A stretch of 21,638 nucleotides of DNA, taken from Minisyncoccota bacterium. Lineage in GTDB: Bacteria > Verrucomicrobiota > Lentisphaeria > Oligosphaerales > MVZH01. This document shows, piece after piece, positions 6,097 through 13,786 of the stretch. The stretch covers positions 1 through 21,638 of the forward strand of contig JAIPIM010000021.1 of NCBI GenBank assembly GCA_021734725.1. The letters run 5' to 3'. Position 1 is the stretch's first letter, and every line of letters begins with the position of its first letter. A program made the translations under genes and the position numbers. Below the pieces are notes generated by a model that saw only the letters and a list, made by a program, of their open reading frames with translations, did no database searches and was not told the origin of the DNA.

Positions 6097-7356
6097 GTGA
6101 GTTGTACATCGACTCGTATTTTTCGACATGAAGCATTGACAATGCTCAAGATCTTCGAGGTAATACGTCGAAGCGGGCCTATTGCGCAGGTGGAAATATC
6201 ACGCCGGCTGAACATCACTCGAACGGCGGTCAATACGTATGTTCAAAAACTTGTAAAGGAAGGGGTGGTTTATTCGGCCAGCCAGTGTCGTGTCGGGGTG
6301 GGCCGGCCACAGACGTTGCTCGATATTCACCGCGACGAGAACGGCGCAATCGGATTCAGCGTAGACTACCCATACGTGCACGTTGGAATATCCAATTTTG
6401 CCGAAGAGATTATCGCCAGCCAATGCACCGATGTTTCGGCGGTGACCACACGCGAAGACCTGGAGCAGTACATAGTGGCGGCCGCACGTGCAATGAAGGC
6501 CGCGGCTGCCCGCGAGAAAGTAACATTACATTCCACGTGTTTTGCCACGGCCGGCGCCTTGGACGGTGTTACCGGCAAAGTCACCAAAGCCGTAAACTTC
6601 CCAGCCACTCAGGATCTTGACGCTCAGGGTCTGTTATCTCCACTGTTGAGGACTCCCGTATACGTAGTGCCGTCTACGGTTGCCACGTATTGGGGCGGAC
6701 TTACCGACGAGGACGAGGACTGTCGCGTTTTCCACGTAATTTGGGACATCGGGGTAGGAACCATTCTTGGCACGGGAACGGACATTCGGTTGAGTAATTT
6801 TCAGCGGGATCCGGATGGCATAGGTCGTGGACTTCGCGATATGGGGCACGTAATCTACAAGCCGGGCGGCCGGAAGTGTCATTGTGACGAACATGGCTGC
6901 CTGGAAGCGTATTTTGGAGGATGGGCCATGATACGCGATCTTCAAGAGGCCGAAGGCGGAAAAAACTCCTTGTCCTTTCTGGACTTTCTTGCCAGGGCGA
7001 AAGCAAACGACGCACATGTGCGCGACCTGATCGTTTCTCGCGGCCGCGAATTGGGCAGCGTTCTCGGCTGGATTTTCACGGCGCATAAACCTTGCAGGAT
7101 CAAGCTTAGTGGACGCGTGGCGGACGTTGGATCCTGGGTTTTCGATGCGTTCTGCGACGGCATCCGCCAGCGGTTGGGCACGCAAGATCTCGACAAGATA
7201 TTTGCCCCGGCGTGGGTCACCCCCACAAACGAGCTGCAGCTCAGCGGTGCGTGTCGCCTGGCTACTCACGTACGATTCAACCTGCCGCTCTTGCCCATCG
7301 TGCGTATGGCGGAGGATGTGGACGAACTGACGGATGCGGTCGTGCAAATGCCATAG
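6097..7356 (+). CDS. ROK-family transcriptional regulator
   Basis: A protein of 419 residues of NagC/Mlc/XylR type. A winged helix-turn-helix spans about 10-75 (SGPIAQVEISRRLNITRTAV, then GRPQTLL). The ROK sugar-kinase fold follows, with the zinc motif G250-H251 ... C261-x-C263-x4-C268-L-E270 clearly present. Kinase residues are lost: the phosphate loop D-x-G-G-T is replaced around 86-99, the usual N-D-A motif is PSTVATYWGG (192-201), and the sugar-contacting Glu of E-x-G-H is Asp248. This fits a pure regulator that senses a sugar or derivative. The start is GTG 6097, chosen because AGGAG at 6085-6089 lies seven bases upstream. It heads the plus-strand glycan cluster and probably controls it. 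The effector is unknown. Confidence 0.9.
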   Translation: MSCTSTRIFRHEALTMLKIFEVIRRSGPIAQVEISRRLNITRTAVNTYVQKLVKEGVVYSASQCRVGVGRPQTLLDIHRDENGAIGFSVDYPYVHVGISNFAEEIIASQCTDVSAVTTREDLEQYIVAAARAMKAAAAREKVTLHSTCFATAGALDGVTGKVTKAVNFPATQDLDAQGLLSPLLRTPVYVVPSTVATYWGGLTDEDEDCRVFHVIWDIGVGTILGTGTDIRLSNFQRDPDGIGRGLRDMGHVIYKPGGRKCHCDEHGCLEAYFGGWAMIRDLQEAEGGKNSLSFLDFLARAKANDAHVRDLIVSRGRELGSVLGWIFTAHKPCRIKLSGRVADVGSWVFDAFCDGIRQRLGTQDLDKIFAPAWVTPTNELQLSGACRLATHVRFNLPLLPIVRMAEDVDELTDAVVQMP

Positions 7357-7469
7357 AAAGTGAAAAGACGTGCCGGTGAACGGGAACGGCAATCCCGGCC
7401 TTCCTTGAAGAAAGGGCAAGCCGTTATTAAACCACAACGAGCGTGAAAAAGGAAAAAGGAGAACGAACA

Positions 7470-8210
7470 ATGATGAGTCAAAGGTTTGTCTCGGCGGTAT
7501 TGATCGGAGCGGTTCTAACCGTGATCGGAAGTACGTCCCTCTGGGGTGGGTATATCTACCCAGTCACCTGGGATTACGTAACGGACTTCAGCACCACGGT
7601 TAATCAGGTACCGGACAGTGAAGGAAATGTTACTTGGGAATACCGCGGCGGATGGTTCAACTATGCGCCTTCGGATTTTCTGCTCATGCCGCAGTACAGT
7701 TCCACATTGCACGCATGGTATTCTCCGGATCACAAGTGGGGTAATGCAACATGGGGGCAGGTTGGCAAGAGCGAAGAAGGCAAGGGGTTTGTAATCGCCA
7801 GCGAACCCGGCGCCAACTATAATCGCCCCATGATCAATTGGGTGTCGCCGGTTAATCGCTGCGTGAATATAGACTTATCGGTCCTCGATACCGGAAGTCA
7901 CGGAACGACGGGCGATCCCAATCAGGACCTGTACTTACGGACGGATATCTACGTTAATGACAGCTGGGTTCACACCTTTTCCCGAGACGGAGAATTCCAG
8001 CTCCCGCTGGCCGTTGTCAAAGACGATGTGGTACATGTTAGGTTCAGCTACAGGAATGTTCCGTCCGATCTCACCGGGCATTATGCATGGTCAAACGACC
8101 TGAATTTTACCGTGACCACAATTCCGGAACCCGCGACATTATCCTTGCTTTTTCTGGGAGGATGTACGGTGCTTTGTCGTAGAAGACGGGCCAGCTTGCC
8201 CAAGGGGTGA
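7470..8210 (+). CDS. PEP-CTERM sorting domain protein
   Basis: A protein of 246 residues. An N-terminal signal peptide covers about 1-26 (hydrophobic VSAVLIGAVLTVIGSTSLWG). The C-terminus starts with PEP at 219-221 (PEPATLSLLFLGG), followed by a hydrophobic helix and RRRR: the three-part PEP-CTERM signal read by exosortase for surface or matrix delivery. The middle is rich in Trp, Tyr, Asn and Gly and looks like an all-beta domain of unknown type. The start is ATG 7470, with AGGAG at 7457-7461; an upstream in-frame GTG at 7443 has no ribosome site. It comes 113 bases after the ROK gene and five bases before the pseudopilin gene. A binding or scaffold role at the cell surface for the locus substrate is an inference. 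Confidence 0.85.
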   Translation: MMSQRFVSAVLIGAVLTVIGSTSLWGGYIYPVTWDYVTDFSTTVNQVPDSEGNVTWEYRGGWFNYAPSDFLLMPQYSSTLHAWYSPDHKWGNATWGQVGKSEEGKGFVIASEPGANYNRPMINWVSPVNRCVNIDLSVLDTGSHGTTGDPNQDLYLRTDIYVNDSWVHTFSRDGEFQLPLAVVKDDVVHVRFSYRNVPSDLTGHYAWSNDLNFTVTTIPEPATLSLLFLGGCTVLCRRRRASLPKG

Positions 8211-8215
8211 AAGCG

Positions 8216-8872
8216 ATGCATAACCAGCGTAACGCTTTCACGCTGATCGAGTTGCTGGTCGTTATCGCAATCGTTGCGGTTCTGGCTTCCCTGCTCCTTC
8301 CGACTCTCCATCGGGCGAGAGAGACGGCAAAGCGCGCGGCCTGCGCCAGCAATCAGCGTCAAGTGGGGATTGCCCTGCACATGGCCTGTACCGACGATCC
8401 GAGCGGTCGTCTGCCGTTGACCAACGAGAGTGGCGTTCCTCCCGAGGGGGCAGCCTACACCCAATACGACAGCGTGATCCAGGAGTGGTGGTATGTGCTT
8501 CCCCCCTATGTGGGAAACCCCGAAGCGGACAGCCGCAAGAGCCCTTTCTGCTGTCCGTCAGATATGTCGCCGTGGAATTGCGACTCTGGAACGAATAATC
8601 ACTGGGGGAGACGTTTGTACAGTTATTCTGGAAACTGGTATGTCGGCCCAAGCCTTCCCCTGCAACGGCAGCTCACGGACATTAGGAGTCCTTCAAAATT
8701 GTCTTTCCTAGTCGACGGACAGTATAAGACGGCGTGGTGGCATTCGTATGATTGGGCCATTGATTCAGTAAGACACATGGGGCGACTCAACGCACTGTTC
8801 CTTGACGGCCATGTTGGAGTGGGTTGGCAAATTCAGATGTACGATTGTCCGTTCTGGAGCGACACGCCGTAG
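8216..8872 (+). CDS. Prepilin-like protein with H-X9-DG motif
   Basis: A protein of 218 residues. The N-terminus is a type IV prepilin/pseudopilin signal: short leader, then AFTLIELLVVIAIVAVLASL, with the conserved Glu at position 5 of the mature protein (Glu12). The residue before the cleavage site is Ala7 rather than the usual Gly. Near the C-terminus His187 and Asp197-Gly198 form an exact H-X9-DG motif (in RHMGRLNALFLDGHVGV), the mark of a family greatly expanded in Lentisphaerota and Planctomycetota. Cys-Cys-Pro in the middle (SPFCCPSDMSPWNC) may form disulfides. ATG 8216 is preferred over GTG 8207 because AAGGGG at 8202-8207 is well placed. Only five bases separate it from the PEP-CTERM gene. 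Such proteins are inner-membrane anchored after processing; the function is not established. Confidence 0.88.
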   Translation: MHNQRNAFTLIELLVVIAIVAVLASLLLPTLHRARETAKRAACASNQRQVGIALHMACTDDPSGRLPLTNESGVPPEGAAYTQYDSVIQEWWYVLPPYVGNPEADSRKSPFCCPSDMSPWNCDSGTNNHWGRRLYSYSGNWYVGPSLPLQRQLTDIRSPSKLSFLVDGQYKTAWWHSYDWAIDSVRHMGRLNALFLDGHVGVGWQIQMYDCPFWSDTP

Positions 8873-8909
8873 CGAATCTTCACGGCATGAATCATCTAAG
8901 GAGGCAAGT

Positions 8910-10799
8910 ATGAGGTTACGGAGAATGAAGGTGTGCTTATTGGGACTGGCGGGCATTGCAGTGACGGGCATTCTGGGAGCCTGCCAGACGCCTCGGGAAA
9001 AGAATTCAGCTTTCTCCCCTCAGTCTTCTTTCAGTTCGGCGGTAAACGCGTTTGAAACGGTGTGGCGCAGCCCGGATCAATGGCAGCCGAACGACGGTAT
9101 TGTGGAGTCAAGTGACGGCAGTGCGGTAACGTTCTGGGACCGTAAAGCGGGGGCGCCGTGTGTTTATGTGGCTGACTTGAACAACTTGGACTTAAGCGAT
9201 GTCTTTTCGGTCACGTTCGAATACAAGAGCGAGCGTATTGTCGATATAAACAAGAGGGTGGCACTCAAAGTTGGACTGCGTGACTCGAATGGGACACGAG
9301 TGGCTTTTGGCCCGTTTTGGGTATCCGAACACTGGCGGAAAGCCGAATTCTACACAGCGCTCCCCACCTGGGTAAGTAAACCGGTGGATCTTACGCGTAT
9401 CGTTGCGGTGGATTTAGTTCAGAACGATGTCAAAGGGGAGCCTGCCTGGGACTTCAGGATAAGCATTCGCAACTGGAAGATGACATCCCGCGGCGAGTTG
9501 TCGAGCAAGCCCTCTGCTTTATGGAAGGCGTCTTCCATGACTTCGGCGGGCAGCGTAACGGTGGGGGGCAAACCCTTTTTCCCGGTGGGGCTGATGACGA
9601 CGTTGGGTGCCGACAGGCACTCCGCTTTTCTGCCGTTGGACAAAGGAAAGTTGCCGTACAGCGAGCAGACGCTGCGTACATGGTTGGCGACAATTCGTGA
9701 AGCCGGATTCAACTCGATCATGTCCTATACAATGCCATATTATTATGGCGGTCCTCAAGCGTCTCATACCGAAAAAATGGCAGGTATGTCCCGGTTCTTG
9801 GACTTTGCCGAAAAGGCGGATCTCCAGGTACTGGCGACGGCTTATGGCTATACGGCAGGGAAGCTTCCCGGAGAATCCGAGGAGAGAAAGAAAGCTGTAA
9901 AGGCGCGAAAGCTAGAACTAAGACAATTCGTTGAGACGGTAAAAGAACATCCGGCGATGTTGGGTTACTACGTGGCTGACGAGCCAATTCCCGGCGGTGT
10001 GTCCAAAAGCGATCTGGCGATGTTCTGTAGCGAGGTGAAATCGCGGGACAGCGTTCACCCGACGATTATAATTTATTGTTCCGATCCAGCCTTGGGAGTT
10101 TTTGGGCGTGTGGCCGACGTGCTTTCGCCGGACTTCTATCCAGTAGGCGGTAAGTCACCTTATTCCACGATTTCCCGGCTTACCGAAAAGCTGGAATTGG
10201 CTCACTCGTTTCAAAGCGCGACCGCTCGCCGCCCGTGCCTATGGGCAACACTCCAAATTCATCGCGCGGACGCGACAAGGCGTTTTCCCTCAATGGACGA
10301 AATGCGAGCCATGTCTTTTCTCGCCTTGACTCAAGACGTGAAGGGGCTTTTCTTTTTCGCCCATGCCTATCCGGATGGAACGCGTCCCTACAGTGAATCG
10401 TATCCAGAGCATTGGGCAAATGTCAGTCTCGCGATGAACAGTCTTCACACGGCGATCCCCGCCATGGTGAACGGACGAACCGTGCACGGCATTCAGGTAT
10501 CCGACGAGCGCGTGGAATGTATTGTCAAAGAAACGACCTGGAAAGAACGCAAGGCGCTCTATATTATCGCGGTCAATCCATGCAGGGGAAAAGCCCAGGA
10601 TGAACCGTTGAAAGTGACCTTCAGCGGAGAACGGATTCCTCGAAACGCAACGATAGAAGTGCTGGACGAAAACGAAAGCGGGCATGTGGAGCTGGGCACA
10701 TCTCGCCATATTCCGTTAACCGCAACCAAAGACGCCCGCGCATTCCAGGACGAGTTTTCCCTCAATGCCGTGCATGTCTACCGTATTGTGTCGCGGTAA
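8910..10799 (+). CDS. Lipoprotein, putative clan GH-A-like glycoside hydrolase
   Basis: A protein of 629 residues. Residues 1-25 are a lipoprotein signal ending in the lipobox L22-G-A-C25, so the protein is membrane-anchored outside the cytoplasm. Residues about 45-195 look like a beta-sandwich carbohydrate-binding domain (SVTFEYKSERI, DFRISIRNWKM). A TIM barrel follows from about 220 (KPFFPVGLMT, then REAGFNSIMSYTMPYYYGG, then LGYYVADEP). Glu358 in A-D-E-P sits where the N-E-P acid/base of clan A enzymes lies. The C-terminal ~100 residues look like a beta domain. I cannot assign a numbered GH family or substrate. The strong AAGGAGG at 8898-8904 fixes the ATG at 8910; a longer frame starting at 8802 would overlap the pseudopilin gene. 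It is 37 bases after that gene. Confidence 0.72.
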   Translation: MRLRRMKVCLLGLAGIAVTGILGACQTPREKNSAFSPQSSFSSAVNAFETVWRSPDQWQPNDGIVESSDGSAVTFWDRKAGAPCVYVADLNNLDLSDVFSVTFEYKSERIVDINKRVALKVGLRDSNGTRVAFGPFWVSEHWRKAEFYTALPTWVSKPVDLTRIVAVDLVQNDVKGEPAWDFRISIRNWKMTSRGELSSKPSALWKASSMTSAGSVTVGGKPFFPVGLMTTLGADRHSAFLPLDKGKLPYSEQTLRTWLATIREAGFNSIMSYTMPYYYGGPQASHTEKMAGMSRFLDFAEKADLQVLATAYGYTAGKLPGESEERKKAVKARKLELRQFVETVKEHPAMLGYYVADEPIPGGVSKSDLAMFCSEVKSRDSVHPTIIIYCSDPALGVFGRVADVLSPDFYPVGGKSPYSTISRLTEKLELAHSFQSATARRPCLWATLQIHRADATRRFPSMDEMRAMSFLALTQDVKGLFFFAHAYPDGTRPYSESYPEHWANVSLAMNSLHTAIPAMVNGRTVHGIQVSDERVECIVKETTWKERKALYIIAVNPCRGKAQDEPLKVTFSGERIPRNATIEVLDENESGHVELGTSRHIPLTATKDARAFQDEFSLNAVHVYRIVSR

Positions 10800-10840
10800 C
10801 TTTTGAAACGTAATCTGAACATTTGAACGGAGACTGAAGA

Positions 10841-11815
10841 ATGAGCAAGGCGCGCGATGAGGAGTCCTCCATCCGAACGTCGTGGACACACCCTCTTAAG
10901 CACAAGGGCATTGTTCCCGCCAAAACATCGGAAGTTACTCCCTTTGTGTTCCGGAATCGGCTCTACCGACTGGAAAACTTCAAAAAGAGCAGCGAATGTC
11001 CGGGACGTCCCGCAACGTACCGGTTTCACGAGGACGGTTTTCGCATTCGTGACGTGATGGCCGACCGTGTTCTGAGCATACCGTTGCTGAACCACTATTT
11101 TGGCATAGCCCACGTGTGGCAAAATCGAGTATACGTAGTTGCGGGCCATTACGAGGAAGACCGTCCATGGTGGACCATTCGCCGCACGCATTTAATTTGG
11201 TCGGACGACTTGATCACCTGGTCCAAACCGCGGGTTGTCCTGGAAGCGGAGGGAGATGAACATCTGTTTAACTATGCGATTTGCCGCGCTCATGGCCGAT
11301 TCTACATGCTTTACGAGACCGACGATGCACGCTGGCCGAAATTTACTTTTCGCTTTGCGACGTCCACCGACTTGCTGCACTGGGAAAAGTTAGCGCCAAA
11401 CCACATCTACGGAGCAACGAAATACGTGGGCGGCCCAGCTTTGTATCACGATTCGGAACAGGACTGGTTCTACTGTCTTTACGTTGACGACCGGGGAGGT
11501 ACATGGGACACTCGGATAAGTCGAACCAAAGATTTCGTTCACTGGGGCGATGCTCCCGAGGACCGCCCGTTCTTAGCGGTCGATGAACGTCGCTACGTCA
11601 ATCCCTTTGACTATCCCGAAGTTAGGGAAAAAAGCGCAAGCGATGCGGAGGTGTGCGAATTTCGTGGACAAACGTTGGTCTACTGGAATGGGGGCGATCA
11701 ACAAACGTGTGGAAATTTACAGTTAAGTGTTTCCGACACGTCGGCCTCGGCTCTTTTCGCGGCATTTTTCGCGGACGACGATAAGGGTGGACGATTCAGC
11801 CAACGCTCATCGTAA
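10841..11815 (+). CDS. Five-bladed beta-propeller glycosidase-like protein (GH43/GH130 type fold)
   Basis: A protein of 324 residues with no signal peptide. Three repeats of the blade motif (S/T)-x-D-(L/F)-x-x-W are visible: SDDLITWSKP (121-130), STDLLHWEKL (175-184) and TKDFVHWGDA near residue 230. Conserved-looking acidic and aromatic segments include GIAHVWQNRVYVVAGHYEE and GATKYVGGPALYHDSEQDWF. This is the pattern of the GH43/GH32/GH130 propellers, but the exact family and substrate are not clear. ATG 10841 follows GGAG at 10829-10832. The gene lies 41 bases after the lipoprotein gene. A 157-base gap without a gene follows, in which I saw no terminator or motif. Confidence 0.68.
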   Translation: MSKARDEESSIRTSWTHPLKHKGIVPAKTSEVTPFVFRNRLYRLENFKKSSECPGRPATYRFHEDGFRIRDVMADRVLSIPLLNHYFGIAHVWQNRVYVVAGHYEEDRPWWTIRRTHLIWSDDLITWSKPRVVLEAEGDEHLFNYAICRAHGRFYMLYETDDARWPKFTFRFATSTDLLHWEKLAPNHIYGATKYVGGPALYHDSEQDWFYCLYVDDRGGTWDTRISRTKDFVHWGDAPEDRPFLAVDERRYVNPFDYPEVREKSASDAEVCEFRGQTLVYWNGGDQQTCGNLQLSVSDTSASALFAAFFADDDKGGRFSQRSS

Positions 11816-11972
11816 TCCGTGATCGTCGCTTCCTGTCGCAATCCGAAAATCACCACAGAGGACGTCCCAAAGTCGATCTTGAATGAAGCCTCGTATGTCT
11901 GGCTCATAATGGTCGGCGGTGGTCTAAGCTGTCCGAAGGCGGTCTCTTACTGGCAAACGGAGGTTTTGTTAG

Positions 11973-13757
11973 ATGGCGCATGGCAATAATCGCGGCTGGT
12001 TTTACGAAAGCAAGTTCGGGATGTTTATCCATTGGGGGCTCTATGCCGTACCCGGTGGCCTTTGGCACGGACGGGAGATGGACTACATCGGCGAATGGAT
12101 TCAGGCAAAATTCCGCATTCCCAACAGTGAGTACGAGAAACTGGCGGAGCAGTTCAACCCCGTCGGCTTCGATGCCGAGGAATGGGTGTCCACCGCCAGA
12201 GCCGCCGGGATGCGCTATCTCGTGTATACAGCCAAGCATCACGAGGGCTTCGCTATGTATCACTCAAAAGTAAGTCCGTTCAATATTGTCGATGCCACGC
12301 CGTTCGGACGCGACCCCCTGGCCGAACTCGCAGTTGCCTGTCGAAAGTATGGCATTAAGCTCGGAATTTATTATTCGCAGGACTTGGATTGGCACGAACC
12401 CGATGGGGGCGATCCCGGTCCGGAGTTTCCAAAAAATTTCGGCATGTCCTGGGGGAACGACTGGGATTTCCCCGAGTATTCGCGTAAGGACTTCAACCGC
12501 TATTTCGAAGAGAAGGCCATGCCCCAACTCACCGAATTGCTGACGAATTACGGCCCCCTGGGCCTCATCTGGTTCGATTGCGCAGTCTCTATCACAAAAG
12601 AACAGAGTGTTCGCATAACGGCAATGGTCAAGCAGTTGCAACCAGAGTGCCTGATGAATACCCGCCTGGGAAACGGGTTTGGAGACATCGGCAGCCTGGG
12701 CGATAACGAGCTTCCCAGCGCGCGGCGCGAAGGCCTTTGGGAGTCGCCGCTCACCATGAACGATACCTGGGGGTTTAAGATCAATGACAGCAACTGGAAA
12801 TACGCACCTCAACTGATCGAAAATCTGGTCGGCCTCGTTTCGAAGGATACAAACTGCTTGCTTAATGTCGGCCCGAAGCCCGATGGACGTTTTCCAGAAC
12901 CCGCCGTCAAAATACTTGAAGAAATCGGGGTTTGGATGAAACGAAACAGCGCCGCCCTTCATGCTTGTTCCGGTAATCCGTTCCCTTACGATTTTGAATG
13001 GGGATATATGACGGTTGGCCGTAGCAATGGATGTACCGTGTTAAATCTTTTCTTGCGCGAACCTGTGGCGTCCGATTTTGTGTTGGAGGGATTGCATGAT
13101 CGAGTCCTGCATTGTTATGAACCCGGCCAACCAGACACCGAACTTCCGTTCGAACAGCGGCGGAAACTGCACATTGATCTTCGTACTGTGACAGGACAAA
13201 ATACGCTAACCGCCGTCGTTGTCGTTCTGGACACTGACGCCGCCCCCAGTATAGACAAACGACTCTTGGCCCAGAACGGCAGGCTGTGCCTGAAACCCTG
13301 TATGGGCAAACTGCAACACGACGAATCGCAACTTGCCACAACTGCACTGGGCGTCGATACCGCCGGTGAAACGCGGTCTTCGGCGAATCACTCCAAGCTT
13401 GCTCCAAATGGAAGTCTGGTCGATTGGCACAATCCAGGCGACGGCATCACATGGGAGTTCGTTTTGAGCGAGCCGGGACACTATCGGATCGAAATCGTAA
13501 CAACTGCCCGCGTGCATAGTTCGCCGTGGAGCGACGGCCAGCGCATCCGGATCGATTGCGGCGACGGAAACTGGGAATCGCAACTGCGCGGCCATGTTGT
13601 CGCTAAGGGGTGTTACGAGCAGGGCATGTCCGCGGCCGGAATACTGCGGGTACATGAACCGGGCGTCCAAAGCTTGACACTCTCCATGACCGCTTTAGGC
13701 AATCCGAAGAATGTCAATATGGCCCTGGACGAAGTTTGGTTGACGAAAAGTCGTTGA
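11973..13757 (+). CDS. Alpha-L-fucosidase, GH29
   Basis: A protein of 594 residues. The GH29 barrel fills about 1-360: KFGMFIHWGLYAVPG near the start, KHHEGFAMYHSKVSPFNI (88-105), GIKLGIYYSQDLDWHEP, and GLIWFDCAVS with the nucleophile Asp202. The common Gly after W-F-D is Cys203 here. NCLLNVGPKPDGRFPE closes the barrel as in known family members. The C-terminal ~200 residues look like two beta-sandwiches, the last resembling a carbohydrate-binding module. It releases terminal L-fucose from glycans. No signal peptide is visible, so it probably acts in the cytoplasm on imported oligosaccharides. GGAGG lies nine bases before the ATG. The family call is firm; linkage specificity cannot be read from sequence. 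Confidence 0.93.
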   Translation: MAHGNNRGWFYESKFGMFIHWGLYAVPGGLWHGREMDYIGEWIQAKFRIPNSEYEKLAEQFNPVGFDAEEWVSTARAAGMRYLVYTAKHHEGFAMYHSKVSPFNIVDATPFGRDPLAELAVACRKYGIKLGIYYSQDLDWHEPDGGDPGPEFPKNFGMSWGNDWDFPEYSRKDFNRYFEEKAMPQLTELLTNYGPLGLIWFDCAVSITKEQSVRITAMVKQLQPECLMNTRLGNGFGDIGSLGDNELPSARREGLWESPLTMNDTWGFKINDSNWKYAPQLIENLVGLVSKDTNCLLNVGPKPDGRFPEPAVKILEEIGVWMKRNSAALHACSGNPFPYDFEWGYMTVGRSNGCTVLNLFLREPVASDFVLEGLHDRVLHCYEPGQPDTELPFEQRRKLHIDLRTVTGQNTLTAVVVVLDTDAAPSIDKRLLAQNGRLCLKPCMGKLQHDESQLATTALGVDTAGETRSSANHSKLAPNGSLVDWHNPGDGITWEFVLSEPGHYRIEIVTTARVHSSPWSDGQRIRIDCGDGNWESQLRGHVVAKGCYEQGMSAAGILRVHEPGVQSLTLSMTALGNPKNVNMALDEVWLTKSR

Positions 13758-13786
13758 CGAAAAACACCAGGAAAAGGTTTCAGACA

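Noticed and set aside
7357..7469. Terminator or separate promoter between the ROK and PEP-CTERM genes
   Set aside because: Only short imperfect dyads (CGGGA/TCCCG) and a weak TTGAAG box are present, with no T-run and no good -10.
8802..8909. Longer N-terminus for the lipoprotein glycosidase
   Set aside because: It would overlap the pseudopilin gene and hide the lipoprotein signal, while ATG 8910 has a near-perfect ribosome site.
11698..11907. A 69-codon minus-strand frame in the gap after the propeller gene
   Set aside because: It partly overlaps the end of the propeller gene, has no recognisable domain and is isolated on the opposite strand.
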